The notes below the pieces were generated by a model that was given only the letters and a program-made list of their open reading frames with translations, was not told where the DNA came from and did not search any database. A DNA stretch of 64,000 bases, taken from positions 2,728,001 through 2,792,000 of the forward strand of contig OZ252022.1 of assembly GCA_965247615.1 (NCBI GenBank), read 5' to 3'. This DNA is from G965197715 sp965247615. GTDB taxonomy: Bacteria > Chloroflexota > Dehalococcoidia > Lucifugimonadales > UBA1127. This document shows, piece by piece, positions 9,910 through 19,392 of the stretch. The position numbers and the translations under genes are program-made. Numbering within the stretch: the first letter of the stretch is position 1; every line of letters begins with the position of its first letter.

Positions 9910-12504
9910 TCAGTTCCAGACCAGCTCGAAAGTGGAGCCCGCCTCCTCCGTTTTGGTGACCTCGATGCGCAGGGGGAAGGCCTCCTTGAGCTCCTCGATG
10001 TGCGTGATGACCATGATGAGGTCGAACTCATCCTGGATGGAGTGGATGGCGTCAACCAGCCGCTCGCGGCCCTGCGCGTCCTGAGTGCCGAAGCCCTCGT
10101 CGAGGAAGAGGCTGCGCAGGGGGGCTCCGGACCGGGAGGTGAGCAGCTTGGCCAGGGCGATGCGCAGGGCGAAGTTGATGCGGAACGCCTCGCCGCCGCT
10201 GAAGAGCTCGTAGCTGCGGGTGCCGAGCTCGTCTGCGATGCGGACCTCCAGGGTCTCGGTGACGTCGCCGCGGCGGCTCTGGCGCTGGGTCTCCAGGGTC
10301 AGGGCCATGCGGTTGTCCGTCAGCCGGGCGAGCAGGGCGTTGGCCTCGTCCTCCAGCTCCGGCAGCGAGGCCTCGATGAGGAGGGCCTGGACGCCGCGCT
10401 GGCCGAAGGCGTCGACCAGGAGCTCGTAGGCCTCGCGCTCCTGGCCGGCTGCGGCGGCCTGCGCCGCCAGGTCCGCGAGATGCTGACGTGCGCGGTCCAG
10501 CTCCTCCAGACGCACGGTGTGGAGGTGTGCGTCCTGCTGCGCCTGCTTGTATTGGGTTTCCAGGCGCAAGTGCTCGGCCTCCCGCTCGCCAGCTTCCGCC
10601 TGCAGGGCGGGCAGTCTCTCGAGGGCCTGGCTGATGGAATCCATTCTGGCCCGGGCCTCCTGAGCGTCGAGCCGCCGGGCCTCCAGGAGCTTCTCCATCT
10701 CTGAAGCTGCACCCTCTTCTTGGGGAAGACGCTGCGTCGCCTCCGTGAGCTGCCGCGCGAGGTCGCGGTACTCTTCCAGCTCGCCGGCCCGCGTGCGCAT
10801 TTCCCGGTGCTGCGCCGGGTCATAGCCCAGTGCGCCTAGCTGGGCTTCCACGCTGCCGAGGGCCTGACGAGGCTCCTGGGCGAACGCCTGTGCCCGAAGC
10901 TGGTCCTCCAACTGCCGGGCCTGCCGCCTGGCCACTTCGAGCTGGCCCTGGGCCTCCCGGACCTCCTCAAGCTCACGCTCCAGGGCGCCCTGCCGCGCCA
11001 GTAGCTGGGTGCGCGCTTGGGCCAGTGCGGCTTCCTCGCGGGCCAGGGCCTGCTCGAGATCGCCGCGGCGCTTGGCAAGCTGGGCAAGGGTGCTCCGGTT
11101 GGCGCGGAAGGCGTCTGCATTCTTCTCACCCTCGCCCTGGATCTCCCGTTGCAGATGGCCGCGTCCGTCTGCGCCCAGTGGCGTCCCGCAGAGAGGGCAA
11201 GCGGCGTCGGCGGCGGTCAGCATGTCCAGCTTGCCGCGAAGCTCATCCATGTCGGCGCGCAGCCGCTTGTTGTCCGACTCCAGGGTCTGGGCCTGGCCCG
11301 CGGCGTCCTGAAGCTCCCGCCGCGGCTCCTGGAGTCCATCCTCCCGGGTCTGAAGCTGGCGCAGGTTCTGGGCAGAGGCGTTCAGGTCCTCCTCCACCTG
11401 GGAGAGCCGCTGGGAGCGGGGCAGCAGATCGGCGTCCACACGCTGCTGCACGTGCCGAAGCTCAGTCTCCAAGGCGGACTGGGCCATGACCACCTGGTGC
11501 TGGAGACGCTGGCGCTCCTGCGAGAGGGCTGCATGAGTAGTTTGGTCCGCGTCGAGCGCTTCCAGGAGGCGCCGCGTCGACTCCCGGTCAAGCTCGCCGG
11601 CTTCGATCTCCTGCCGGCGCGCCAGGAGGGACCGGTACGAATCCACGCGCCGACGGCCATCCTGAGCCTGCTTGCCAAGGGTGTCGAGGTCGTCAAGGGC
11701 CCGGCGCAGGTCCTGGTCGAGCCGCACGGACTCTTCGCGCCGGCGCTGCAGCAGGCGGAGCTCTTCCTGGAGAGCTTGGCGCTGTCGCCCCAGCTCCTCG
11801 ATGCGGGGCTCCAGGCCGGTCAGGACTGCCTGTGCGGCGGCCAGGGCTTCACGGTACTCCTGCTCCCGGTCCAACTCTGCCCGGAGGCGCTCCCCCTCAC
11901 CGTGAAGGAGCGCGATCTGTCCTGCGCGGGCGCGGGCCGCCTCCCTCGCCCGGCCCTGCACTCGCTCATAGAGGGAGAGACCCAGGATTTCAGCCAGGAC
12001 CTCCTTGCGATGGGCGGGCGTGCTGGTGGTGAATCGATCAGCCTGTCCCTGGAGCAGGAAGGCGCTGTTGATGAAGGTCTCATAGTCCATGTGGAGGCGG
12101 CGCTGGACCTCCCGCTCGGTCTCTTGAACGGAGCCTTCCGAGAGGGAGTAGTAGCCGCTGCCGGTATCGATCTCCAGGTCGAGAATGGTGGCATTGCTGC
12201 GCCCGCGGATACCCTTGGAGTATTTGCGGACGACGCGGTAGCTGGAGCTGTCGACCAGGAAGTCGAAGGAGACCTCGAGGTCGGCCTGGCCCTGGGTTAC
12301 GAGCTCGTTGGGTGAGGAGCCGCCCTGGCCGTACCGCTTGCCGCGGGCCCAGCCCCAGAGGGACCAGGTGATTGCGTCCAGGAGGGCAGACTTTCCATGG
12401 CCGTTGTCGCCGCAGAGACAGGCCACGTGGACACCGCGCAGGTCCAGCTCTCCGGGGTCACGGTAGCAGAGGAAGTTGTGGAGCCGCAGCTTGAGCGGAA
12501 TCAC
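9910..12504 (-). CDS. sbcC: exonuclease subunit SbcC (Rad50-like)
   Basis: SMC/Rad50-type ATPase that partners with the SbcD nuclease in processing hairpins and DNA ends. I place the start at GTG 12504 (MIPLKLRLHNFLCYRD), because GGAGG sits 9 nt upstream and the homologous part begins there; a longer frame reaches 12558. The product is 864 aa. Walker A is GDNGHGKSALLDAI (near residue 32), followed by long coiled coils rich in Glu, Arg, Leu and Gln. A central zinc hook reads ACPLCGTPLG. The ABC signature LFSGGEAFRINFAL and Walker B SLFLDEGFG lie near the C-terminus. All ATPase motifs are intact. No sbcD is in the window; the gene usually sits just upstream. Confidence 0.93.
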   Translation of the reverse strand: MIPLKLRLHNFLCYRDPGELDLRGVHVACLCGDNGHGKSALLDAITWSLWGWARGKRYGQGGSSPNELVTQGQADLEVSFDFLVDSSSYRVVRKYSKGIRGRSNATILDLEIDTGSGYYSLSEGSVQETEREVQRRLHMDYETFINSAFLLQGQADRFTTSTPAHRKEVLAEILGLSLYERVQGRAREAARARAGQIALLHGEGERLRAELDREQEYREALAAAQAVLTGLEPRIEELGRQRQALQEELRLLQRRREESVRLDQDLRRALDDLDTLGKQAQDGRRRVDSYRSLLARRQEIEAGELDRESTRRLLEALDADQTTHAALSQERQRLQHQVVMAQSALETELRHVQQRVDADLLPRSQRLSQVEEDLNASAQNLRQLQTREDGLQEPRRELQDAAGQAQTLESDNKRLRADMDELRGKLDMLTAADAACPLCGTPLGADGRGHLQREIQGEGEKNADAFRANRSTLAQLAKRRGDLEQALAREEAALAQARTQLLARQGALERELEEVREAQGQLEVARRQARQLEDQLRAQAFAQEPRQALGSVEAQLGALGYDPAQHREMRTRAGELEEYRDLARQLTEATQRLPQEEGAASEMEKLLEARRLDAQEARARMDSISQALERLPALQAEAGEREAEHLRLETQYKQAQQDAHLHTVRLEELDRARQHLADLAAQAAAAGQEREAYELLVDAFGQRGVQALLIEASLPELEDEANALLARLTDNRMALTLETQRQSRRGDVTETLEVRIADELGTRSYELFSGGEAFRINFALRIALAKLLTSRSGAPLRSLFLDEGFGTQDAQGRERLVDAIHSIQDEFDLIMVITHIEELKEAFPLRIEVTKTEEAGSTFELVWN

Positions 12505-12625
12505 CAGATGGGGCCTCCGTAGGGCTCTCGGCGCTCCCTCGATGGTGGCACAGGCCACGGATGGTTAGCAACCGGTTGCGGCGCAGCTTGTCGGGCTGTT
12601 GGGCATGACCACGATGGACCGGTGG

Positions 12626-12654
12626 TTGACAGACCCTGTCTGCCCCCATACATT
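12626..12654 (+). promoter_or_regulatory. sigma-70 promoter for the Rieske oxygenase gene
   Basis: TTGACA (12626-12631), 17-bp spacer, TACATT (12649-12654), ending 38 bp before the ATG at 12693. The -35 box is a perfect consensus match. Confidence 0.65.
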
Positions 12655-12692
12655 CGACGCAAGCTACTCTGTGTTCCACTCGGGAGGACGCC

Positions 12693-13991
12693 ATGTTCAG
12701 CATCACGGAGAACGAACGGATGACGCGAGTCGGGCCCGGCACGCCCATGGGTGAGCTGCTCCGGCGCTATTGGCACCCCATCGCCGCCAGTGCGGAGCTG
12801 GCGGCGAACCCCACGAGGGCCGTGAAGCTCCTGGGCGAGGACCTGGTGCTCTACCGAGACCGCAGCGGGGGGTTGGGCCTGATACAGGAGTCCTGCCCCC
12901 ATCGGCGAGTCAACCTGCTCTACGGCATCCCGGAGCAGGAGGGGCTGCGCTGCCCCTACCACGGCTGGCTGTTCAACGAGAAGGGCCAGTGCCTGGAGAT
13001 GCCGGCGGAGGCCCCGGACAGCACATTCAAGGACCGGGTCACGGCCAAGGCGTACCCGGTGCAGGAGCTGAGCGGCCTCGTCTTTGCGTACCTGGGTCCG
13101 GAGCCTGTACCCTTGCTGCCGCACTGGGACCTGCTGATGCGCCAGGATGTCTTCCGGCACATCGGGGCGACGGTGGTGCCCTGCAACTGGCTGCAGATCA
13201 TGGAGAACTCGCTGGACCCGGTGCACCTGGAATGGCTGCACGGCCGAAGGGTGGAGTACGCGCTGCTCGAGCAGGGACCCGAGGCCGGGCCGGGACAGGA
13301 GTGGTTCGACGCCGCGCTTCAGACAGCGCGGACTTTCTCGCGTCCGCACAAGAAGATCGGCTTCGACCTCTTCGACTACGGGATCATCAAGCGGCGCGTC
13401 GTCGAGGGTCAGAGCGAGGAGGACGACGGGTGGCGTGTTGGCCACCCGATGATCTTCCCCAACATCCTGGGAGGGTACGGCGGCCTCTCTCTGCAGTTCC
13501 AGTACCGGGTGCCCATGGACGATACGCACACGTGGCACGTGTGGTACTCGGTCTATTTCATGCCGGGCATCGCCACCCCGAAGCAGGACGTGGTGCCGTA
13601 CTACGAGGTCCCGCTAACGAACGAGAAGGGCCGATTCATGATGGAGCTCATCGACGGCGGCGACTTGATGGCATGGAGCACGCAGGGGCCCGTGGCCGAG
13701 CGGCACAAGGAGAAGCTGGGCACATCCGACAAGGGGATCATCCTCTACCGCCGGCTGCTGAAGGACCAGATGGAGCTGGCGCAGGACGGCGGGGACCCTA
13801 TGAACGTCTTCCGGGACCCGGCCAAGAACGAGTACCTGGAGTTTCCACGGGAGTCGTCCTACAACGCATCATCAGCCAGGCGGTCCCAGGTGGGGTTTCG
13901 GTACAACGGTACGCGCTTCAGCCCCGCGCTGGAGCAGATCGAGGAGCTGTACGGCAAGGTGGCTGAGGCCGCCGAGGGGACCCGGCCCTAG
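12693..13991 (+). CDS. Rieske [2Fe-2S] aromatic-ring oxygenase, alpha-subunit type
   Basis: Non-haem iron oxygenase of the ring-hydroxylating/O-demethylase superfamily; the substrate cannot be read from sequence. The product has 432 aa. ATG 12693 follows GGGAGG at 5 nt. The Rieske cluster ligands are CPHRR (near residue 70) and CPYHGW (near residue 90), within LIQESCPHRRVNLL and LRCPYHGWLF. The mononuclear-iron motif lies in NSLDPVHLEWLHGR (near residue 175). The architecture resembles phthalate dioxygenase / dehydrodivanillate demethylase-like enzymes, which are often amplified in SAR202 bacteria (family knowledge). No ferredoxin or reductase gene is adjacent. A decayed second copy of the 3' end lies at 61.5 kb. 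An IS3 remnant begins directly after the stop. Confidence 0.9.
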   Translation: MFSITENERMTRVGPGTPMGELLRRYWHPIAASAELAANPTRAVKLLGEDLVLYRDRSGGLGLIQESCPHRRVNLLYGIPEQEGLRCPYHGWLFNEKGQCLEMPAEAPDSTFKDRVTAKAYPVQELSGLVFAYLGPEPVPLLPHWDLLMRQDVFRHIGATVVPCNWLQIMENSLDPVHLEWLHGRRVEYALLEQGPEAGPGQEWFDAALQTARTFSRPHKKIGFDLFDYGIIKRRVVEGQSEEDDGWRVGHPMIFPNILGGYGGLSLQFQYRVPMDDTHTWHVWYSVYFMPGIATPKQDVVPYYEVPLTNEKGRFMMELIDGGDLMAWSTQGPVAERHKEKLGTSDKGIILYRRLLKDQMELAQDGGDPMNVFRDPAKNEYLEFPRESSYNASSARRSQVGFRYNGTRFSPALEQIEELYGKVAEAAEGTRP

Positions 13992-14007
13992 CGCCAGCCG
14001 CGACAGC

Positions 14008-14033
14008 GACGCCGGCCGAGCTTTGTCGGCGTC
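14008..14033 (+). terminator. stem-loop after the Rieske gene
   Basis: GACGCCG and CGGCGTC pair perfectly across a 12-nt loop, 17 bp after the stop codon. There is no U-tract, and the right arm overlaps the IS3 remnant, so a chance palindrome is possible. Confidence 0.3.
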
Positions 14034-14209
14034 ACGAAATCTCACCGGCTACGTTCTACAATTGGAAGGCGCGGTTCGGCGGGACGGGCGTCAGCGAGGC
14101 GCGGCGGCTGAGGCAGCTTGATGAGGAGAACCGCAAGCTGAAGCAGTTGTTGGCTGAGGCGACCTCAGACAATCACGCGCTGCGAGAGCTGCTCCGAACA
14201 AATGCATGA
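14024..14209 (+). pseudogene. IS3-family OrfA, C-terminal remnant
   Basis: Reads CRRHEISPATFYNWKARFGG, the end of the helix-turn-helix of IS3-type OrfA, followed by a leucine-zipper-like segment (ARRLRQLDEENRKLKQLL). The N-terminal helix-turn-helix half is missing, so the frame is 5'-truncated where it abuts the DNA after the Rieske gene. Its TGA overlaps the OrfB ATG (ATGA at 14206-14209). Confidence 0.8.
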
Positions 14210-14679
14210 CGCATGCAGCGCGACGCAAGGCCGTGCACCGCGCCCAGGAGCGGTGGGACTTCAGCGAGCGTCATGCCTGCAGGCTGATCGGCATCCATCG
14301 ACCAGTGGGCAGCTATCGGCGGGTTGGCAACGACTCGCCGGAGTTGCGCCAACGGCTCTGCTTTCTGGCTGCGGAGCGTCGGCGTTTTGGGTATCGTCAG
14401 TTGGGGGTGTTGTTGCGTCGGCAGGGCTTCAGCGTGAACCACAAGCGGGGCTGTTGGCTCTATCGGGAGGAGGGGTTGTCCGTGCGAAGACGCAAGCGCA
14501 AGCGGATGGCAGGAGTCGCTCGCGCCAGCACCGCGTCGCCCGAAGGCCCGAACCAGCGGTGGTCGATGGACTTCCCGGCCGACGCGCTCGCCAACCAACG
14601 GAGGATCCGTGTGCTGGCCGTACGCTACGGGAAGACTTGGCGCTCAGCTTTGGACATCAGTCAAGGATATCCTCCCTAG
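14206..14679 (+). pseudogene. IS3-family OrfB transposase, 5' half
   Basis: Starts MTHAARRKAVHRAQERW and carries the N-terminal HTH_21-like region (FGYRQLGVLLRRQGFSVN) and the beginning of the integrase core, NQRWSMDFPADAL, where D is the first catalytic acid. Homology stops after RIRVLAV (about 14625); the remaining codons to 14679 are unrelated. The missing second half of the same gene is found 1.2 kb downstream at 15786, with an SDR gene in between. Confidence 0.85.
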
Positions 14680-14892
14680 GCTTGGCCGTTCACAGAAAAG
14701 GTAGGTGTGGAAGACAAACTCCGTCCTGGAGCGGAGGAACGTGAATGCAAAGTCGTGGCCTGGCGGTTCCGGCCGCAAGACGGCCCTCCACCAACCGACC
14801 GTGCGCAAGTGATACACTATGCTAGCTTGGCGCGTCGGGCCGGGATGGCAGGCCACCCGGAGTTCCTTGGAAGCCGATCGAAGGGGGTTGGA

Positions 14893-15705
14893 ATGACAGC
14901 TAACGAGCATGACGAGCATCCAGGCCTGGGTCCAGGTCGCCAGCGGCTGGAGGACAAAGTAGCAGTCGTGACCGGCGCAGACAGCGGAATCGGCCGAGCG
15001 ACGGCCCGCCTCTTTGCCCGAGAGGGCGCCAAGGTCGTATGCGTCGACGTGCTTGAATCCGGGACCCCTCGTATCGATAGGCTCATCGAGCAAGATGGGA
15101 ACGAGGCGCTCTTCGTCCAGGCCGACGTAACGGTCCGCGCCGACTGCGATCGGATGGTCGCCGCGGCCCTGGACCAGTACGGCGACCTGGACATCCTGTT
15201 CAACAACGCGGGAAGCGGCGTCCAGGGGCGCATCGACGAGCTGACGGAAGAGCAGTGGAACTGGCTGATGAACTTGAACCTGAACAGCATATTCCACGGT
15301 GTGAGGGCCGCATTGCCGCATCTTATGGCCAAGAAGCAGGGCAACATCGTGAACACCGCCTCTACGTTTGGCCTGTTGGCCACAGAACACTACGCTGCGT
15401 ATTGCGCCTCCAAGGGGGCCGTTGTGATGCTGACCAAGCAGATGGCCTTGGACTACGGCCCCGGCATTCGAGTCAACTGCGTGTGCCCAGGTGCCACGGA
15501 AACGCCGCGCCTCATGCGCGGCCTCGCCGCAAGCGGCGACCTGGAGTCGGCCATGATACGTGTGAGCAATCTGAACCGCGTCATGAAGCGTCTCGCGCAA
15601 CCGGAAGAGATCGCGTACGGCGTCCTGTTCTTGGCCTCGGACGAGTCCTCCTTCGTCACTGGCCTTTCATTGGTGGTGGACGGCGGCCAGACCATCGACG
15701 CCTGA
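14893..15705 (+). CDS. short-chain dehydrogenase/reductase (SDR)
   Basis: NAD(P)-dependent oxidoreductase of the classical SDR family, 270 aa. I chose ATG 14893, preceded by GGGGG at about 6 nt; the frame is open further upstream but without homology. The cofactor motif TGADSGIG is at residues 27-34, NNAG at about residue 100, and the catalytic Ser...YxxxK as NTASTFG...YCASK near 160-175. PGATETP follows the active site, and the C-terminus is LSLVVDGGQTIDA. An acidic residue after beta-2 (VCVDVLE) suggests NAD(H) preference. The gene lies between the two halves of an IS3 transposase, so it appears to be cargo or a flanking gene trapped by rearrangement. The substrate is unknown. Confidence 0.92.
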   Translation: MTANEHDEHPGLGPGRQRLEDKVAVVTGADSGIGRATARLFAREGAKVVCVDVLESGTPRIDRLIEQDGNEALFVQADVTVRADCDRMVAAALDQYGDLDILFNNAGSGVQGRIDELTEEQWNWLMNLNLNSIFHGVRAALPHLMAKKQGNIVNTASTFGLLATEHYAAYCASKGAVVMLTKQMALDYGPGIRVNCVCPGATETPRLMRGLAASGDLESAMIRVSNLNRVMKRLAQPEEIAYGVLFLASDESSFVTGLSLVVDGGQTIDA

Positions 15706-15785
15706 ACCGAGTATCGGCGGCCCCACTCTCGTTAGTCCAGTCAGCGATCCTGGAACCCTTCTCTCCATCCCATCATGGACTAATG

Positions 15786-16190
15786 CCTCCCTGCCTCGCA
15801 ACGGAGGTAAACACTTCGTTGCCCGGCCTCCGCGTGACGCGGGTGTTGGATGGGCTAGCCGTTGAGCGTGGCCTGCCTGGGCTGATCACGGTGGACAAGG
15901 CCCCGAGTTCGCCGGGAGGGTCCTGGACACGTGGGCATACACCCAGGAGTGCGCCTGCACTTCATCGACCCCGGCAAGCCAGTGCAGCATGCCTACATCG
16001 AGAGCTTCCACGGGCGGCTACACGACGAGTGCCGCAACGAGTACTGGTTCGTGAGCCTGCCCGCCGCCCAAAGTATTGTCGAGGCCCGGCGCGGTGACTA
16101 CAATGCCATCCGGCCCCACAGCGCTTTGAGCAACTAGACGCCAAAGGGTTCGCACGACAGCTGGTCAGAACAACGCGGTTCGGACCCTAG
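15786..16190 (+). pseudogene. IS3-family OrfB transposase, 3' half (frameshifted)
   Basis: Continues the transposase broken at 14625. CLATEVNTSLPGLRVTRVLD is followed by LPGLITVDKAP (second catalytic D), then a frame change to GVRLHFIDPGKPVQHAYIES (catalytic E in AYIES) and RPHSALSN. A TAG at 16135 stands where the family has Gln, and a 1-nt deletion follows; recognisable sequence fades at about 16190. About 7 codons of the core (VDDFTRE in relatives) are missing between the halves. Clearly dead. Confidence 0.85.
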
Positions 16191-16420
16191 AGATCCTTGG
16201 ACCTGATCTAGGGAGCAGGTCACCCTGTCGGCAGTCAAGCAAGAGCCTGCACCCGCTTGGCAACCTGAGTGAACGCTCGGTAGTGAATCTGGGACGGAGT
16301 CTGTGCATTGACAACCGTGGACCGGGGCTGGATACTGCGAGTGTTGCGATTTCTGGACCGTTGAATACTTTCGGCTGGAGTTGTCAGTAGGATCTGAGCC
16401 ATTCCTGAACGGAGAATGCA

Positions 16421-17509
16421 ATGTCTGGCTTCGTTGACGCCGATAGTCACATCATTGAGCCGGGAGAGATTTGGGACCTCATCGACCAAAAGCTGTACGA
16501 TCGGAGGCCCGTGCTCCTGCAGGCTCCTAGCGACACACTCTACAAATCGTTCAACGCCTTCTGGCTCATAGACGGGAATATCTTCCCAAAGTCTGCTGGG
16601 AAAGGCAGCGCGAATCTCAGTACTCCATCAGCGTCCGAGAACCAGTCTGTCAGGACCGACATTGACCTCTGCGTACGCGAGCTCACTGACATGGACGCCC
16701 GCGTGCGGGACTTGGACAGGCGCGGTGCTGAGATTGAGGTCGTCTATTCAACCCTATTCGGGGTCTATCTGACCGACGACGTGGAGCTGGACGTCGCGCT
16801 CTGCCGCGCCTACAACCGGTGGATGGCTGATGCATGGGCCAAGGGACACAACCGTGTGAGATGGACGGCCGTCTTCCCCCTGACCTCTATCGATGAGTCC
16901 ATAAAGGAGATGCACTACAGCAAGGATCACGGTGCTGTGGGGGTGTACGTGCGGGGAGTCGAGGGGACCCGAACCCTGGCCGACCCTTACTTCTTCCCCA
17001 TCTATGAAGAGGCTAGCAGCCTGGACTTCCCTATATGCGTTCACACTGGTGCGGGTTCCCCTCCCATTTCCAGCGTCTTTGACGTCCGAATAAGCCGCAC
17101 AGTGCCGCACTCCCGAATGCTACCGCTCATGGGGTTCTGGGATATCGTCGTCAACAAGTTGCCAGAGCGCTTTCCAAACGTAAAATTCGGCTTCATAGAG
17201 AGTGGCGCATCCTGGGTCCCCTACCTCCTTCATCAACTGAAGAGGTCGACCAAGATCGATGATGGGCGGTGGGGCCCCAAACTCTTCCGTGACTACAGGC
17301 TCTGGGTGGCCTGCGAGGCAAACGAAGACCTCCCCATGCTCCTGAACTACATAGACGAAGACCATATCATGATCGGCACGGACTACGGACACCTGGACCA
17401 GTCGTTCGAGGACGACTTGGTCACCAGAATGAGGTCACGCGAGGACGTGCCAAGCCGCGTAATAGACAAGATCCTTGATGAGAACGCTCGAGGCTTCTAT
17501 CCCTTTTAG
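16421..17509 (+). CDS. amidohydrolase 2 family protein (ACMSD-like metal hydrolase/decarboxylase)
   Basis: TIM-barrel metal-dependent hydrolase or decarboxylase of the Amidohydro_2 family, which includes aminocarboxymuconate-semialdehyde and resorcylate decarboxylases; the substrate is not predictable. The product has 362 aa. ATG 16421 follows GGAG at 6 nt. The N-terminal metal motif is DADSH (D6, H10). A further ligand, H208, is in ICVHTGAG. Residues FGFIESGASWVPY follow, and D321 lies in MIGTDYGHLD, the typical C-terminal metal-binding Asp. No signal peptide, so it is cytoplasmic. With the SDR and Rieske enzymes it suggests breakdown of aromatic or other recalcitrant compounds, but there is no shared operon. 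Confidence 0.88.
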   Translation: MSGFVDADSHIIEPGEIWDLIDQKLYDRRPVLLQAPSDTLYKSFNAFWLIDGNIFPKSAGKGSANLSTPSASENQSVRTDIDLCVRELTDMDARVRDLDRRGAEIEVVYSTLFGVYLTDDVELDVALCRAYNRWMADAWAKGHNRVRWTAVFPLTSIDESIKEMHYSKDHGAVGVYVRGVEGTRTLADPYFFPIYEEASSLDFPICVHTGAGSPPISSVFDVRISRTVPHSRMLPLMGFWDIVVNKLPERFPNVKFGFIESGASWVPYLLHQLKRSTKIDDGRWGPKLFRDYRLWVACEANEDLPMLLNYIDEDHIMIGTDYGHLDQSFEDDLVTRMRSREDVPSRVIDKILDENARGFYPF

Positions 17510-17603
17510 GCTCGGCTACGGACATTGACGCCAGAGCACCGCTTTCCTCAGCCTCTCCTGCAAGAAAGCTAGGGATACTCTGAACAAAACGGCGCCGGTC
17601 GGA

Positions 17604-17790
17604 CTAGTAGGCTGCGGAAAAACTCTCGAGCCGATCTGGCGCTGTGGAGCCTCCGACGATAAACGTCGAATCATTGCCAACCGTGATTGCATATATCGGC
17701 TTAACCTATGCATATAGAGGAGTTCGCTGGGCCGGTTAGCGATTCTTCCATCACATCGGCCCGCATTCCCCCTTTTCCGCAACCTGCTAG
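17604..17790 (+). mobile_element. 187-bp MITE, copy 1
   Basis: Bounded by CTAGTAGGCTGCGGAAAAA on the left and TTTTCCGCAACCTGCTAG on the right, about 18-bp terminal inverted repeats. It matches the reverse complement of 19912-20098 at roughly 92% over its whole length. It contains no gene. The ends resemble those of the IS1182-like element finishing at 22866, so that transposase family is the likely mobiliser. CTAG at both edges may be a target duplication. Confidence 0.85.
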
Positions 17791-17920
17791 AGTGACTGCG
17801 CAGGGGTTGCGGGGGCGTTCAGGGCTGTATCGGCGCGCCCATCGGGCACGCGATGGTCCGCTCACGCCGATGGCGGGCGTCAAACGCCCGATGGAGACCC
17901 GCCGGTTCCACCCATGACGC

Positions 17921-18180
17921 TCCTTGGCGGCCGTCGCCTATCAGCAAGTTGGCGAATCCCAGCAGCAACGCCAGATGTCGCGTGTTCTTCGCCAGGCAAC
18001 GGTACCGCACCTTGGCGTAGCCGAAACGCCGTTTCACGTACAGGACGGATCTTCCACCTTCGCCCTCACCGACGCCTTGCACCGCTCCGCCACCGCTTCC
18101 TCACTCCCCGGGTCACGCCGCCGACGCGGGCCGGGCCGCATCGCCACCGGCGTCTCCACCGAGCTTGCCATGCTGGTGCA
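17921..18180 (-). pseudogene. IS5-family transposase, C-terminal remnant (frameshifted)
   Basis: Two frames on the minus strand together read VAMRPGPRRRRDPGSEEAVA, CKASVRAKVE, then YAKVRYRCLAKNTRHLALLL. This corresponds to the last 80 residues of the intact IS5 transposase at 27741. There is one frameshift in the middle, and the upstream two thirds are absent. Confidence 0.75.
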
Positions 18181-18414
18181 GCCACCGATTAAGGCGTGGC
18201 GTGGCCGTCGAACCATACGACTTATAGTGCCGGGAGGCACAGGGCGCGATGCACTGAGCCACGGTCGGCCCAGGTGTTCCGATCGTCCCGCTTCTGGGCG
18301 CTGCCCAGGAGCCGGGGCGCCAGACCGCCTAACGGGGTGCTGAGGAACGGTGGCGCAAGCGATGGCGACTGTGGGCGCCGAGGGCCGATCATAGGGTCAT
18401 TTGAGACGGAGGTG

Positions 18415-18552
18415 GAGCGTATGCGTGGACGGCAAGCCGCAGGTGACGATGTTGGCCTTCGTGGACTGGGAGGAGCGCGTGCCAGCCGAATCACCCGCTC
18501 CGCACCATCAAGGCCTTGGCCGATGAGGCCCTCACCCGGCTGTCGCCCGAGT
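18415..18552 (+). pseudogene. IS1182-like transposase, fragment 1 of 3 (N-terminus)
   Basis: Reads DGKPQVTMLAFVDWEERVPA, then after a 1-nt insertion near 18486 NHPLRTIKALADEALTRLSPE. In relatives the next residues are FDRMYAEVGRP, which resume at 20099. The gene is therefore interrupted by 1.5 kb holding an IS3-family element and a MITE. Confidence 0.7.
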
Positions 18553-18594
18553 GTTGGCAACCAGCAAAAGTGGGACACTTTGAGACCCGCGAGA

Positions 18595-19392
18595 TCAGGG
18601 GTGGGCTTGAGGTCTTGTAAGCTCCCTGAGGGCCCTGTTGCGCTGTCTCCGCCCTTGGATTGTTTGGGCCTGCACCTCCTTCCTGCGTCGTAGGATCTCC
18701 TGCCCCCTTCCCTTGAGGACGTCTGAGGGCGTCACGTTGCCCAGGGCCTTGTGGTAGCGCCGGTAGTTGTCGGAGCTGACGAAGGCCACGATGGCCGCTT
18801 CCAGGTCTGAGGGCATCTCGTAGGGCAGTTGGTTCACCTCGCGCTTGCGGGTCTGGTGATAGCGCTCCAGCTTGCCGTTGGTCTGAGGATGCAAGGGCGA
18901 TGCCCGGATGAAGCGAGCGTCGTCGTCCATGACGGTGACCAGGGAGTAGGAGCCCCAACCCACCACTCTGAAGTAGGAGGCGCCTGTGGCCCACATCTGG
19001 TGGGGACCCGTGGTCTTGTGGTGATACCCCTTGCCTGCGGCCAGCCGCATCTCAGGCCTCTTCACCAGACCCTCCCTCCGAAGGATGCGGTAGACCGTAG
19101 ACTCCGATACGGAGAAGCCCATGTTGTCGATGGTCCATGCGGCCAACTGCCGGCAACTCAACTCCGGCATTTCCCTGGCTGCCGACAGAATGGAGTCGAC
19201 TTCCTGGGAAGCCAGCTTGTTCCATGGGGGATTGCCCCCTCCTGCATTGTCCTCAAGTCTTTGTCCCTCCTTTCGCCTCAGCCACCGGTAGTAGGTGCTC
19301 CTGGGGACTCCGAGTGCACCCAGGTCCCTGCGTTTGGGGAGACCGGAGGAAGCCACCTTGGTCAGCACCCCTGCCTTCTCTGCCCCACTCAT
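18595..19392 (-). pseudogene. IS3-family OrfB with internal deletion of the DDE core
   Basis: 265-aa frame. The N-terminal part has the HTH_21-like region, followed by HQMWATGASYFRVVGWG; the family has D where this copy has G (WATD), so the first catalytic acid is mutated. VTVMDDDARFI then jumps directly to ASPLHPQTNGKLERYHQT, skipping about 50-60 residues that include the second catalytic Asp. The last Glu (KLERY) and the C-terminus (YRRYHKALGNVTPSDVLKGR) remain. The deletion keeps the frame open, so it looks intact at first sight but is catalytically dead. Confidence 0.85.
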
